From Croceibacterium soli (GTDB lineage Bacteria; Pseudomonadota; Alphaproteobacteria; Sphingomonadales; Sphingomonadaceae): a DNA stretch of 64,000 bases. Location: contig NZ_WTYK01000003.1 of assembly GCF_009828065.1 (NCBI RefSeq), positions 330,151 to 394,150 on the forward strand. The letters are read 5' to 3'. Positions within the stretch are counted from its first letter, which is position 1, and each line of letters begins with the position of its first letter. The notes under the pieces are model-generated. The model made no database searches, was not told where the DNA came from, and worked only from the letters and a program-made list of their open reading frames with translations. Positions 38,532-46,897 of the stretch are shown here, one piece after another. The position numbers and the translations under genes are program-made.

Positions 38532-39499
38532 AGCGGCACCGCCTGCGCGAAGCCGCCTTCGAGTGCAAGGCCGGGGTCGGCGGCGAGGCGGATTTCGCGG
38601 CCGGTCCGCCGCGCGAGTTCCTCCAGCCACGGCTCGGACAGCCTCGCGCGAACCGCAGGGTGCGCGGTCAGCAGCAGCGCGCCGGGCTGGTCGACATGCT
38701 CCGCCTGCCGCAAGAGCTTGCGGGCGGCTGCGGCGGCACGGGAATGGGCGAGGCGGTGAAGCAGCGGGGGACGCTCCAGTCGGGCGACGAGTTGGACGAA
38801 CCCGAAGCCGTTCATCGCCGTCCGCTCGTGCGGCCAGTCCGCCAAGGCTTCGCCGAGCGCCTGGTCGACGGCGCGACGATCCTCCTTGCGCTGAAGGCTT
38901 GGGAAATCGATGCCGATCGCGCCGCCGAGATCGAGCCGGCGGATTGCGCGGGCGAGAGGCGCCACGGACTCCAGCGCCAGGCTGGCCGGCTGGGCAGCGC
39001 CGTCGATGTCGATCAGGGTCATCGCCGGAGTCACGGCGAACAGCAGCGACCCAGAAGCGAAATGGACTTCACCACTCCACGCCTCGGCCCAGACATCCTC
39101 CCACGCCCCGGCGGGGAAGCGGCGGACGGTCCGCACGGGCGCACCATCTTGCGAAAGCGTTTCCGCGAGCCCGGGGGCAGGGCGAGGCTCGGCATCGCTC
39201 GGCCGGGCCTGCGCCCGCTTCAGCCGACCGCGCTCCGCGACTGCCGCGCGCGCGACTTCCAGCCGGATCGGGGCCCCTTCGCGGGAGCTCGCGGGAAGGC
39301 GGTCGACCAACGCTTCCTCGCCATTGGCGAAGCGCGCGGTGCCGCGTCTCCGGGCCGGATCGAAATGGGCGAGAACGGCGTCCTCGACCTGCCCTGCTGT
39401 AAGGCCTCCGGGCCATTGCAGCCGCGCCGCGAGGACCTCATCGCCCTCCAGCAGCAGCGCGCGCTGCTCGCCGATCCCCTCCTCGACGATCCAGGTCAT
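38528..39499 (-). CDS. ribonuclease E/G family protein (short, no clear S1 domain)
   Basis: The product has 323 residues. The catalytic half resembles the RNase E/G core: the two metal-binding aspartates are probably in AMTLIDIDGAA and GGAIGIDFPSL, with LARAIRRLDLGGAIGID and GFGFVQLVARLERPPL matching the family's arrangement. The N-terminal S1-like part is not obvious, and the usual zinc-link cysteines are missing, so it is a diverged, monomeric-looking form often found next to yacG in this order. The start is placed at MTWIVEEG (39499). Upstream in-frame residues are encoded by a repeat. Activity is likely but unproven. Confidence 0.88.
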   Translation of the reverse strand: MTWIVEEGIGEQRALLLEGDEVLAARLQWPGGLTAGQVEDAVLAHFDPARRRGTARFANGEEALVDRLPASSREGAPIRLEVARAAVAERGRLKRAQARPSDAEPRPAPGLAETLSQDGAPVRTVRRFPAGAWEDVWAEAWSGEVHFASGSLLFAVTPAMTLIDIDGAAQPASLALESVAPLARAIRRLDLGGAIGIDFPSLQRKEDRRAVDQALGEALADWPHERTAMNGFGFVQLVARLERPPLLHRLAHSRAAAAARKLLRQAEHVDQPGALLLTAHPAVRARLSEPWLEELARRTGREIRLAADPGLALEGGFAQAVPL

Positions 39500-39502
39500 T
39501 GT

Positions 39503-39586
39503 TCGTCGTCCCGGACTTGATCCGGGACCGCTGGCCACCTGGCTCGACCTGGCGGCCAGCGGTCCCGGCGTTCGCCGGGACGACGG
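39503..39586. repeat. family C palindromic element between maf and the RNase gene
   Basis: TCGTCGTCCCGG at the left pairs with CCGGGACGACGG at the right, with inner arms around GATCCGGGACCG and GGTCCCGG. It is a close relative of the element inside the methyltransferase gene at 9032-9116. It spans the entire intergenic gap: it starts about four bases from the RNase start codon and abuts the maf stop codon. Confidence 0.9.
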
Positions 39587-40159
39587 CTAGACATCGAACC
39601 CCGCTGCCTTCAGCAGCGCGCGGGTCTCGAACAGCGGCAGGCCGACCACCCCGGAATGGCTGCCGGCGATCCAGGCGATCAGCCCTTCGGCACTGCCCTG
39701 GATGGCGTAGCCGCCGGCCTTGCCGTGCCACTCGCCCCCGGCGAGATAGGCGGAGATCTCTTCGGCGGAGAGGCGCTTGAACCGCACTTGCGTCTCGCTC
39801 AGCCGCTCGCGGACCGTACCTTCGGGCGCGCGCAATGCCACGGCGGAAAGCACGCGGTGACGGCGACCGGACATCAGCTCCAGACATTGCCGCGCGGTGG
39901 CTTCGTCCTCCGCTTTCGGGAGTATCCGGCGGCCAACTGCGACGACGGTATCGCCGGCCAGCACGAAAGCTTCATCGTCGGCGGCGGCCTGCGCCTTCTC
40001 CCGCGCCATTCGCTCCGCATATGCTCGCGGCAACTCGCCCTTCAGCGGGCTTTCGTCGATATCGGCAGCGGCCACGCGCACGGGTTCGACCCCGAGCCGC
40101 GCGAGGAGTTCGCGCCGCCGCGGGCTGGCCGAAGCTAGGACGAGGGAGGGCGCAGTCAC
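39587..40159 (-). CDS. maf: Maf family nucleotide pyrophosphatase
   Basis: Maf proteins hydrolyse non-canonical or canonical nucleoside triphosphates to monophosphates. The 190-residue product has the N-terminal ASASPRRRELLARLG, then RMAREKAQAA, FVLAGDTVVAVG with the catalytic Asp, and GKAGGYAIQGSAEGLIAWIAGSHSGVVGLPL. It starts with GTG, 11 bases after infA, and is followed by the RNase-like gene across a palindromic element. Confidence 0.95.
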   Translation of the reverse strand: MTAPSLVLASASPRRRELLARLGVEPVRVAAADIDESPLKGELPRAYAERMAREKAQAAADDEAFVLAGDTVVAVGRRILPKAEDEATARQCLELMSGRRHRVLSAVALRAPEGTVRERLSETQVRFKRLSAEEISAYLAGGEWHGKAGGYAIQGSAEGLIAWIAGSHSGVVGLPLFETRALLKAAGFDV

Positions 40160-40170
40160 GCGCCGGCCGG

Positions 40171-40416
40171 CTATTGCGGCCCCGGGCCGCCCCGGCCGGG
40201 CATGAAGCGATACGTGATGCGGCCCTTGGTCAAGTCGTAGGGCGTCAGCTCGACCAGCACCTCGTCGCCCACAAGGACGCGGATGCGGTTCTTGCGCATC
40301 TTGCCGGCCGTGTGGCCGATGATCTTATGGCCGTTTTCGAGCTCCACACGGAACATCGCGTTCGGCAGCAGTTCGACCACCTTCCCGCGCATCTCGAGGA
40401 GTTCTTCTTTCGCCAT
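40171..40416 (-). CDS. infA: translation initiation factor IF-1
   Basis: IF-1 is an OB-fold factor that helps set the reading start on the 30S subunit. The 81 residues read [20 protein letters not shown], then [27 protein letters not shown] and the end ITYRF. A Gly/Pro-rich tail ([10 protein letters not shown]) makes it about nine residues longer than usual. It heads the infA-maf-RNase-yacG operon, and its promoter lies in 40417-40620, a stretch that also serves the divergent TonB receptor. Confidence 0.97.
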   Translation of the reverse strand: MAKEELLEMRGKVVELLPNAMFRVELENGHKIIGHTAGKMRKNRIRVLVGDEVLVELTPYDLTKGRITYRFMPGRGGPGPQ

Positions 40417-40620
40417 AAATGCTCAGTTTCCAGTGTCGTGGGTTCGCATGGCCGCGCGGCATAGCGGCGGCTGGCGCAAAAGGGAAGCCTCGCCTCCGCA
40501 AGCCCCGTTTAGCTGCGATACAACTGCGACACTTTATTACCACGCCCGCCTTGCTGGCCGGCCGCCTGGAAGCGATTAGGCGGCCCGGGGAGAGACAAGC
40601 AACCTTGCAAGAAGGGGTCG

Positions 40621-43410
40621 ATGACCTTGCGTATTCTCCTGGCCTCCAGTTTCACCGCGATCGCAGCCTCGCTAGCCTATCCGGCCGCCGCTCAAGATAC
40701 GGCGCAGCCCGCGCAAGTCGGCGACACGCCGGAGGTGATCGACGCCACCGACGGCGGTTCCGAGAACGAGATCATCGTCATCGGCAACACGCTGCGCGGC
40801 CAGGTCGATGCGCCGCAGCCGCCGATCCTGGAGCTCGACGAGGAAGACATCGCCACTTACGGCGCCGGCTCCCTGGCCGAGCTGGTGCAGGCGCTCAGCA
40901 CCGAGACGGGCAGCGGCCGCGGGCGCGGCGGCGGCCCGCCGACGTTCCTGGTCAACGGCCTGCGCGTGTCCAGCTTCCGCGAGATGCGCTCCTACCCCCC
41001 GGAAGCGATCCAGAAGGTGGAGGTCCTCGCCGAGGAAGTGGCCCAGCGATACGGCTTCTCGCCCGACCAGCGGGTCATCAACTTTATCCTGAAGGACAAC
41101 TTCTCCAGCCGCGAGATCGAAGTCGAGTACGGGCAGCCGTTCGACGGCGGCACCTCCGACAAGGAGCTCGAGGCGACGCTGCTCAACATCTCGGGGCCGA
41201 GCCGGCTGAACATCAATCTCGAGCTGAGCGACACGAGCCTGCTCACCGAGGCGGAGCGCGGCGTGATCCAGAGCGTCGTTCCGGTGGTTCCCGGCGATCC
41301 CGACCAGGGCCCCTATCGCAGCCTCGTGTCCGACAGCGAGGACTACGAACTGACGGCGAACTGGACCCGCGGCATTGGCGAGGCCGGCGCCTCGCTCAGC
41401 CTCAACGGCACTGCGCAGCGCAGCGACGGCCGCTCGCTTTCCGGCCTCGACACGGTGACCCTCACCGATCCGGACGGCGACAGCGCACTGCGCATCTTCG
41501 GCGCGGACAATCCGCTCACGCGCCGCACCCGCACCGATACGTTCTCGTTCGGCAGCACGCTGAACGCCCGCGCCGGGGACTGGCAACTCACGGGCACGAT
41601 CGATGCGAGCCATGCGGACAGCACGAGCCGGATAGACCGCCGCGCCGAGACCGCCGCGCTGGTCCAGGCTGCGGCGGACGGGACGCTGGCGATCGACGGG
41701 CCGCTGCCGCCGCTGGCCGATGCCGGCTTCGACACGGCGAAGAGCAAGACCGACAGCGCCGCGGCCAAGATCACCGCCATGGGCAATCCGATCCTGCTAC
41801 CGGCCGGCGAGATCTCGGTGACGCTCGACAGCGGATACGACTGGCAGCGGATCGACAGCAGCGACACCCGCAACCCGGAATTCGACACCGAACTGACCCG
41901 CGGCAATCTCAACGGCGGCGTCAACGTGTCCGTCCCGATCGCCAGCCGCAGGGACGACGCCTGGGCCTTCCTCGGCGACCTGACCGCCAACTTCAGCGCC
42001 GGGGCGGAGCACCTCTCGGACTTCGGCACGCTGATGGACTGGAGCGCGGGGCTCAACTGGGGGCTGACCGAGGAGCTCAACTTCCAGGCCAGCTATATCT
42101 TCCGCGAGGCGGCCCCCGGGCTGAGCCAGCTCGGCGCGCCGACGATCGTGAACCTCAACGTGCCGGTCTACGATTTCACCACCGGCCAAACCGCGCTGGC
42201 GACGGTCACCACCGGCGGCAACCCGGCGCTTACGAGCGAGACTCAGCGCGACATCAAGCTGGGGCTGACATACGATCTGCCGTGGTTCGACCGCTCGAAC
42301 ATCTCGGTGGAGTACTTCCGCAACCGTTCGAGCGACGTTACGGCTTCCTTCCCGCTGCTGACGCCCGATATCGAGGCGGCCTTCCCCGATCGGGTAACCC
42401 GGGGGTCGGGCGGCACGCTGCTCGCAATCGACCAGCGCCCGGTGACTTTCGCCGAGCAGAACTCGCAGCGCATCCGCATCGGGCTCAACTTCTCCGGCGA
42501 GATCAGCGGCGGCGAAGAGCAGAGCGGCGGCGGTTCGCGTGGACCAGGTCCTGTTGCCGGAGGCGCTCCGGCTGCCGCGCCGGGAGGCGGCGGGCCACTC
42601 AGGGCGACATTCGATCCGCAGCGGTTCGCGGCGATCCGGCAGAGCCTGTGTGCTGAGGGCGACACGCCGCCCGACCTGTCGGTTCTTCCCGAGCCTATGC
42701 AGGCCCGGCTGCGCGGCGCTGACGGGCAGATCGATCCGCAGCGGCTTGCGGAACTGCGCACCCGCATCTGCAGCGCGGAAGCAGGCCAGGCGGCCGCTGC
42801 CGCACAGGGCGGGGCCGCTCCGACAGGGGCTGCGCCTCAAGTCCGCATCCCAGGCGGACGCGGACCGGGCGGACCCGGCTTCGTCCGCGGCGGCGGTCCT
42901 GGCGGGCGCGGCGGTCCTGGCGGCGGGGGCGGCCGCTGGAACATCGGCCTGAACCATACGATCGAACTGGAGAACGAAGTGCTGATCGCCGATGGCGGCC
43001 CGCTGCTCGACTTGCTCGACGGCGATGCGCTCTCGGGCGGCGGCGTCTCGCGCCACACGCTCAGCCTCCAGGGGGGCGCGTTCTACAAAGGCTTCGGCAC
43101 GCGCCTGAGCGCCGATTACCAGAGCGGCACGCGTGTCGAAGGCAGCGGCCTTCCTGGCAGCAGCGATCTCACATTCGGCGACCTGTTCACGCTCGACTGG
43201 CGCATGTTTGCCGATCTCGGGCGGCAGGAGAAGCTGGTCGAAAGCGTGCCGTTCCTCAAGAACACGCGCGTTTCCTTCGCGATCGATAACGTGTTCGACA
43301 CGCGGCAGGAGGTGACCGACCAGAACGGCGAAGTGCCGCTGCGCTACCAGCCGTTCCTGATGGACCCGGTCGGCCGCCGGTTCGAGATCGAGTTCCGCAA
43401 GATGTTCTGA
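40621..43410 (+). CDS. TonB-dependent receptor with Gly/Pro-rich insertion
   Basis: The product has 929 residues. Signal peptide (cleavage near YPAAAQD), TonB-box-like IIVIGNTLRG, and plug with PTFLVNGLRVSSFREMRS and QKVEVLAEEVAQRYGFSPDQRVINFIL. The barrel ends in VGRRFEIEFRKMF with the terminal Phe. Between about residues 626 and 775 the barrel carries a large insertion rich in Gly, Pro and Ala with two related helices (FDPQRFAAIRQSLC and IDPQRLAELRTRIC). The ligand is unknown. The plug and barrel arrangement and the missing standard VTG word suggest a distinct receptor subclass. Confidence 0.9.
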   Translation: MTLRILLASSFTAIAASLAYPAAAQDTAQPAQVGDTPEVIDATDGGSENEIIVIGNTLRGQVDAPQPPILELDEEDIATYGAGSLAELVQALSTETGSGRGRGGGPPTFLVNGLRVSSFREMRSYPPEAIQKVEVLAEEVAQRYGFSPDQRVINFILKDNFSSREIEVEYGQPFDGGTSDKELEATLLNISGPSRLNINLELSDTSLLTEAERGVIQSVVPVVPGDPDQGPYRSLVSDSEDYELTANWTRGIGEAGASLSLNGTAQRSDGRSLSGLDTVTLTDPDGDSALRIFGADNPLTRRTRTDTFSFGSTLNARAGDWQLTGTIDASHADSTSRIDRRAETAALVQAAADGTLAIDGPLPPLADAGFDTAKSKTDSAAAKITAMGNPILLPAGEISVTLDSGYDWQRIDSSDTRNPEFDTELTRGNLNGGVNVSVPIASRRDDAWAFLGDLTANFSAGAEHLSDFGTLMDWSAGLNWGLTEELNFQASYIFREAAPGLSQLGAPTIVNLNVPVYDFTTGQTALATVTTGGNPALTSETQRDIKLGLTYDLPWFDRSNISVEYFRNRSSDVTASFPLLTPDIEAAFPDRVTRGSGGTLLAIDQRPVTFAEQNSQRIRIGLNFSGEISGGEEQSGGGSRGPGPVAGGAPAAAPGGGGPLRATFDPQRFAAIRQSLCAEGDTPPDLSVLPEPMQARLRGADGQIDPQRLAELRTRICSAEAGQAAAAAQGGAAPTGAAPQVRIPGGRGPGGPGFVRGGGPGGRGGPGGGGGRWNIGLNHTIELENEVLIADGGPLLDLLDGDALSGGGVSRHTLSLQGGAFYKGFGTRLSADYQSGTRVEGSGLPGSSDLTFGDLFTLDWRMFADLGRQEKLVESVPFLKNTRVSFAIDNVFDTRQEVTDQNGEVPLRYQPFLMDPVGRRFEIEFRKMF

Positions 43411-43465
43411 CGCTTGGGCGCCGGAGCGGGATGACGGGGGCCGTGCGAGCACCTATGTGCTGCGC

Positions 43466-45409
43466 ATGGCCCGCACTCCCGCAGGAACTCCCTCACACCC
43501 GAACGGCGCCGAGCGCTTTCACGAGGACCGCGCGACATATGTCGTGAAAGGCTCGACACAGCCCGACATCGAAACGGGCGTGAAGGCGATCCGCGATACC
43601 GTGCGGACCCTGAAGCCGAAGCCCGGCGTGTACCGCATGCTCGATGCGCGCGGAGACGTGCTCTACGTCGGCAAGGCGCGCGCGCTGAAGAACCGGGTGG
43701 CGAACTATTGCCAGATCTCCAACCTCTCCAGCCGCCTGCAGCGCATGGTCAGTCAGACGCGGGCGATGGAGATCATCACCACCAACAGCGAAGCCGAAGC
43801 GCTGCTGCTGGAAGCCCAGCTCATCAAGCGATTTCGCCCACCTTACAATGTGTTATTGCGCGATGATAAGAGTTTCCCTTTCATCCTGCTGCGCGCCGGG
43901 CACGATTTCCCACGTATTATGAAGCACCGCGGCGCGCGCAAGGTGAAGGGCGACTACTACGGGCCTTTCGCCAGCGCCGGATCGGTCAACACCACGATTA
44001 ACGCGCTGCAGAAGCTGTTCCTCCTAAGATCCTGTACCGACAGCTTTTTGTCCCGGCGCGATCGGCCATGCCTGCTGTACCAGATCAAGCGCTGCTCGGC
44101 CCCGTGCGTCGGGCGGATCGACAAGGACGGCTATGCCGACCTCGTTCGGCAGGCGAAGGAGTTTCTCGGCGGCAAGTCCGGCGCGGTCCAGCGCGAGATC
44201 GAGACCCAGATGGCCCGCGCGGCCGAGGCGCTCGACTTCGAAAGCGCCGCCATGCTGCGCGATCGGCTGCGCGCGGCGACCTTCATCCAGGGCAGCCAGG
44301 CGATCAACGCGGAAGGGGTCGGCGACGCCGACGTCTTCGCGCTGGCGCACAAGGGCGGGCAGATCGCGATCCAGGGCTTCTTCATCCGCGGCGGCCAGAA
44401 CTGGGGGCACCGGGCGTTCTTCCCGAGCCACATAGCCGAAGTCTCGGAGGACGAAGTGCTCAGCCGCGTGCTGGCGCAGTTCTACGAGGAAGTGCCGCCG
44501 CCGCGCACGATCCTGCTCGACCGCGAACTGCCCGACCGCGTCCTGCTGGAGGAAGCGTTCTGCGAGTTGGCCGGCCGCAAGGTCGAGATCAGCGTGCCCC
44601 AGCGCGGCGACCGTCGCCGGCTGATGGAGCAGGCAAGCCGCAACGCCGTAGAGGCGCTCGACCGGCGCCTGGCGGAGAGCGGCACACAGGCCAGGGTCAT
44701 GCGCGAGCTGACCGAATTCCTCGAACTGCCCGAAGTGCCGGGCCGGATCGAAGTCTACGACAACAGCCACATCCAGGGCGACAAGGCGGTGGGTGCGATG
44801 ATCGTCGCCGGGCCGGAAGGCTTCCGCAAGAACCAGTACCGCAAGTTCAACATCCGCCAGGCCCAGACCAACGACGACTTCGGCATGATGCGCGAGGTCA
44901 TGAGCCGCCGCTTCTCCCGCGCGCTGGAGGAAGATCCGGACCGCGACGGCGGGCTGTGGCCGGACCTCGTGCTGATCGACGGCGGCAAAGGCCAGATGTC
45001 CAGCGTGCGCGACACGCTGGAGGAACTCGGCATCGAGGACGTGCCGCTGATCGGCGTCGCCAAAGGGCCGCACCATGGGCGCGAGGGGCGAGAGGTGTTC
45101 CATTTCCCGGATGGACGCGAGAAGACCCTGCCGGTGAACAGCCCCGTGCTGTTCTACCTCCAGCGCCTGCGCGACGAGGCGCACCGCTTCGCCATCGGCG
45201 CCCACCGTGCCAAGCGCAGCCGCGCGATCAGCGCCAGCCCGCTGGACGAGATCCCGGGCATCGGCCCGGCGCGGAAGCGGGCGCTGCTGCTCCACTTCGG
45301 AACTGCGGGGAAGGTCAGGGCGGCGGCGCTCGAAGATCTGAAGCGCGCGCCCGGCGTCAGCGAGGCTGTCGCCCAGGCTGTCTACGACTTCTACCATCCG
45401 AGCGGCTGA
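43466..45409 (+). CDS. uvrC: excinuclease ABC subunit C
   Basis: UvrC makes both incisions in nucleotide-excision repair. The 647-residue product has an N-terminal GIY-YIG nuclease (KPGVYRMLDARGDVLYVGKA and RVANYCQ), a UVR/UvrB-binding region around EIETQMARAAEALDFESAAMLRDRL, the RNase-H-like C-terminal nuclease (IEVYDNSHIQGDKAVGAMIV, DLVLIDGGKGQ), and terminal helix-hairpin-helix repeats (EIPGIGPARKRALLLHFG). The ATG at 43466 is preferred; a GTG lies three codons upstream. The first about 30 residues are an extension not usual in the family. Confidence 0.97.
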   Translation: MARTPAGTPSHPNGAERFHEDRATYVVKGSTQPDIETGVKAIRDTVRTLKPKPGVYRMLDARGDVLYVGKARALKNRVANYCQISNLSSRLQRMVSQTRAMEIITTNSEAEALLLEAQLIKRFRPPYNVLLRDDKSFPFILLRAGHDFPRIMKHRGARKVKGDYYGPFASAGSVNTTINALQKLFLLRSCTDSFLSRRDRPCLLYQIKRCSAPCVGRIDKDGYADLVRQAKEFLGGKSGAVQREIETQMARAAEALDFESAAMLRDRLRAATFIQGSQAINAEGVGDADVFALAHKGGQIAIQGFFIRGGQNWGHRAFFPSHIAEVSEDEVLSRVLAQFYEEVPPPRTILLDRELPDRVLLEEAFCELAGRKVEISVPQRGDRRRLMEQASRNAVEALDRRLAESGTQARVMRELTEFLELPEVPGRIEVYDNSHIQGDKAVGAMIVAGPEGFRKNQYRKFNIRQAQTNDDFGMMREVMSRRFSRALEEDPDRDGGLWPDLVLIDGGKGQMSSVRDTLEELGIEDVPLIGVAKGPHHGREGREVFHFPDGREKTLPVNSPVLFYLQRLRDEAHRFAIGAHRAKRSRAISASPLDEIPGIGPARKRALLLHFGTAGKVRAAALEDLKRAPGVSEAVAQAVYDFYHPSG

Positions 45410-45427
45410 GCCCGCTCCCTACAGGCA

Positions 45428-45466
45428 AAAGAAAGCGCCCGGAAAGGGGGGTACCTTTCCGGGCGC
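45428..45466 (-). terminator. Rho-independent terminator for the PRC-like gene
   Basis: GCGCCCGGAAAGG at 45435-45447 and CCTTTCCGGGCGC at 45454-45466 form a perfect 13-bp stem with a six-base loop. On the minus strand the stem is followed by TTTCTTTTG, so it serves the gene ending at 45519. Towards uvrC there is no T-tract, though the stem may still slow that transcript. Confidence 0.85.
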
Positions 45467-45518
45467 GAGACGTCGGGCCAATCACGGGGGGCGTGGGGGC
45501 AGGCCCGAGGTCTATCTC

Positions 45519-46427
45519 TTACTCAGCGGCATCCTGCTGCTGGGCGATGGTGCTGATCGAACCTTCACCCATCGCCGAGACCAGGGCGTTGCCGCTCGCC
45601 TGGAAGTTGCTCGCCGGGAGCATGGCTTCGGCGCCGTCCACGTTGACGAGCACTTGCTGCACCTGGCCTTGGGAATTCGCGACAACTCCGGTCACGGCCC
45701 CGATGGCCTGGCCGTTGGGGGCGAGCACCGGCGTTCCCTGGTTGACCGCGAAGGCTCCGTTGGCTGCCGAGGCCGCACTACCTGCGAGAGCCAGCTGGCC
45801 GAGCGCACCCGAGGCCGCACCGTTCGCAGCGCCCTGGCCGGAGCCGGCGAAGTTCGCGGTGGTTCCCACGAGGCCGCCGGCAGTACCGGCAGCGCCGTTG
45901 GCTGCGGCGTTCGCGCTGCCCTGGGCCGAGGCAGCGGTGCCGAGAGCGACGTTGCGGGCCTGGTTCACGGTCGCGCCGACCGCGTCGGTGCCGATGAGCT
46001 GGGCGTTGGCGCTACCGCCGGCCGAAGCCGAGCCGTTCGCCGAGCCTTTGGCCGAACCCGCGCCGAGCGGACCGGTGATCGTCTGGGTCACGGAACCGCC
46101 GGCATTGCCGCCGCCGTTGCCACGGGCTTCGACACGGCCGCTGCGACGATCGACGTTGGCGCGGCCTTCGCCACGGGCGGAGCCTTCGATCGTGCCGCGC
46201 GTCGCGCCGCGAACGGTATCAGTCGGATTGCCGATGCCGCCGAGGGTGCCGCCGGCCGAACCCGATCCGCCGAGCACACCGCCCACCGAACCGCCGCCGA
46301 GCACGCCGCCCACCGAACCTGCGCCACCGAGCACGCCGCCGACAGCGCCACCGCCACCGAGGATCTGTGCCTGGGCGGGCGCGGCAAACAGCAGCAGGGC
46401 TGCGCTGGAGATAAGGATCGTCTTCAT
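45519..46427 (-). CDS. secreted Gly/Ala-rich protein with PRC-barrel-like C-terminus
   Basis: The signal peptide is LISSAALLLFAAPAQAQ. The next about 50 residues are repeats of the unit VGGVLGG (for example GSVGGVLGGGSVGGVLGG). Further Ala/Gly/Ser-rich stretches follow (AGSAKGSANGSASAGGSANA). The last about 75 residues (NQGTPVLAPNGQAIGAVTGV and VQQVLVNVDGAEAMLPASNF) resemble a PRC-barrel domain. The protein is predicted to be exported, and the repeats suggest a surface or matrix role, not proven here. Upstream lies a repeat block, and its promoter must be in 46428-46580. Confidence 0.8.
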   Translation of the reverse strand: MKTILISSAALLLFAAPAQAQILGGGGAVGGVLGGAGSVGGVLGGGSVGGVLGGSGSAGGTLGGIGNPTDTVRGATRGTIEGSARGEGRANVDRRSGRVEARGNGGGNAGGSVTQTITGPLGAGSAKGSANGSASAGGSANAQLIGTDAVGATVNQARNVALGTAASAQGSANAAANGAAGTAGGLVGTTANFAGSGQGAANGAASGALGQLALAGSAASAANGAFAVNQGTPVLAPNGQAIGAVTGVVANSQGQVQQVLVNVDGAEAMLPASNFQASGNALVSAMGEGSISTIAQQQDAAE

Positions 46428-46586
46428 GATTTCGCTCCTTCGTTGAACTGAAGGCCGGTCGATTGCGCCGGCTCATGAAGGAAACGGACCGGGTTCGCGG
46501 TTTAATTCATGGCACCTGCGATTTTTTTAGATCGCGCGCTTCTGCATTCGAGTGTGGCGAGGTTTCGCGTGCCGTTCGATGCGCTC

Positions 46587-46818
46587 GCAGAGGCGCGGAG
46601 GCGCAGAGGTATTTAGTTCACGCAAAGACGCGAAGGCGCAAAGAGGGCGCCCGCAGGGGGCTCGGAATTCCAAGGTCAGACCGTGTTTGGGGCGGCTTCG
46701 CCGCAGGGTCTTAGCGCCTTTGCGCCTTTGCGTGAAAAAACTCTGCGCCTCCACCACCCCCAACCCCCTCCTCTGAAGAGGAGGGGGCTCTTTCCGCCCC
46801 TCCTCTTCAGAGGAGGGG
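46587..46818. repeat. nested palindromes (family E) plus two short perfect palindromes
   Basis: The outer arms are GCAGAGGCGCGGAGGCGCAG at 46587 and CTCTGCGCCTCC at 46741. The inner arms are TTCACGCAAAGACGCGAAGG at 46617 and its inverse ending TTTGCGCCTTTGCGTGAA at 46736. Two perfect short palindromes follow: CCCCCTCCTC-TGAA-style at 46764-46787 and CCCCTCCTC-TTCA-style at 46797-46818. They fill most of the 470 bases without a gene between 46428 and 46897. The outer arm is shared with the block at 8489. Confidence 0.88.
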
Positions 46819-46897
46819 CGGCGAGACTTGGCGAGCCGGAGGCGAGCCTAGTCGCAGCGGGGTGGTGCTGCAGCAAAGCGCGGCGCCTGACGGAACC

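Noticed and set aside
39500..39538. Upstream start for the RNase-like gene
   Set aside because: The extra residues come from the family C repeat. MTWIVEEG at 39499 is the better start.
45435..45466. Terminator of uvrC
   Set aside because: The stem has a T-tract only on the minus strand, so it belongs to the convergent secreted-protein gene.
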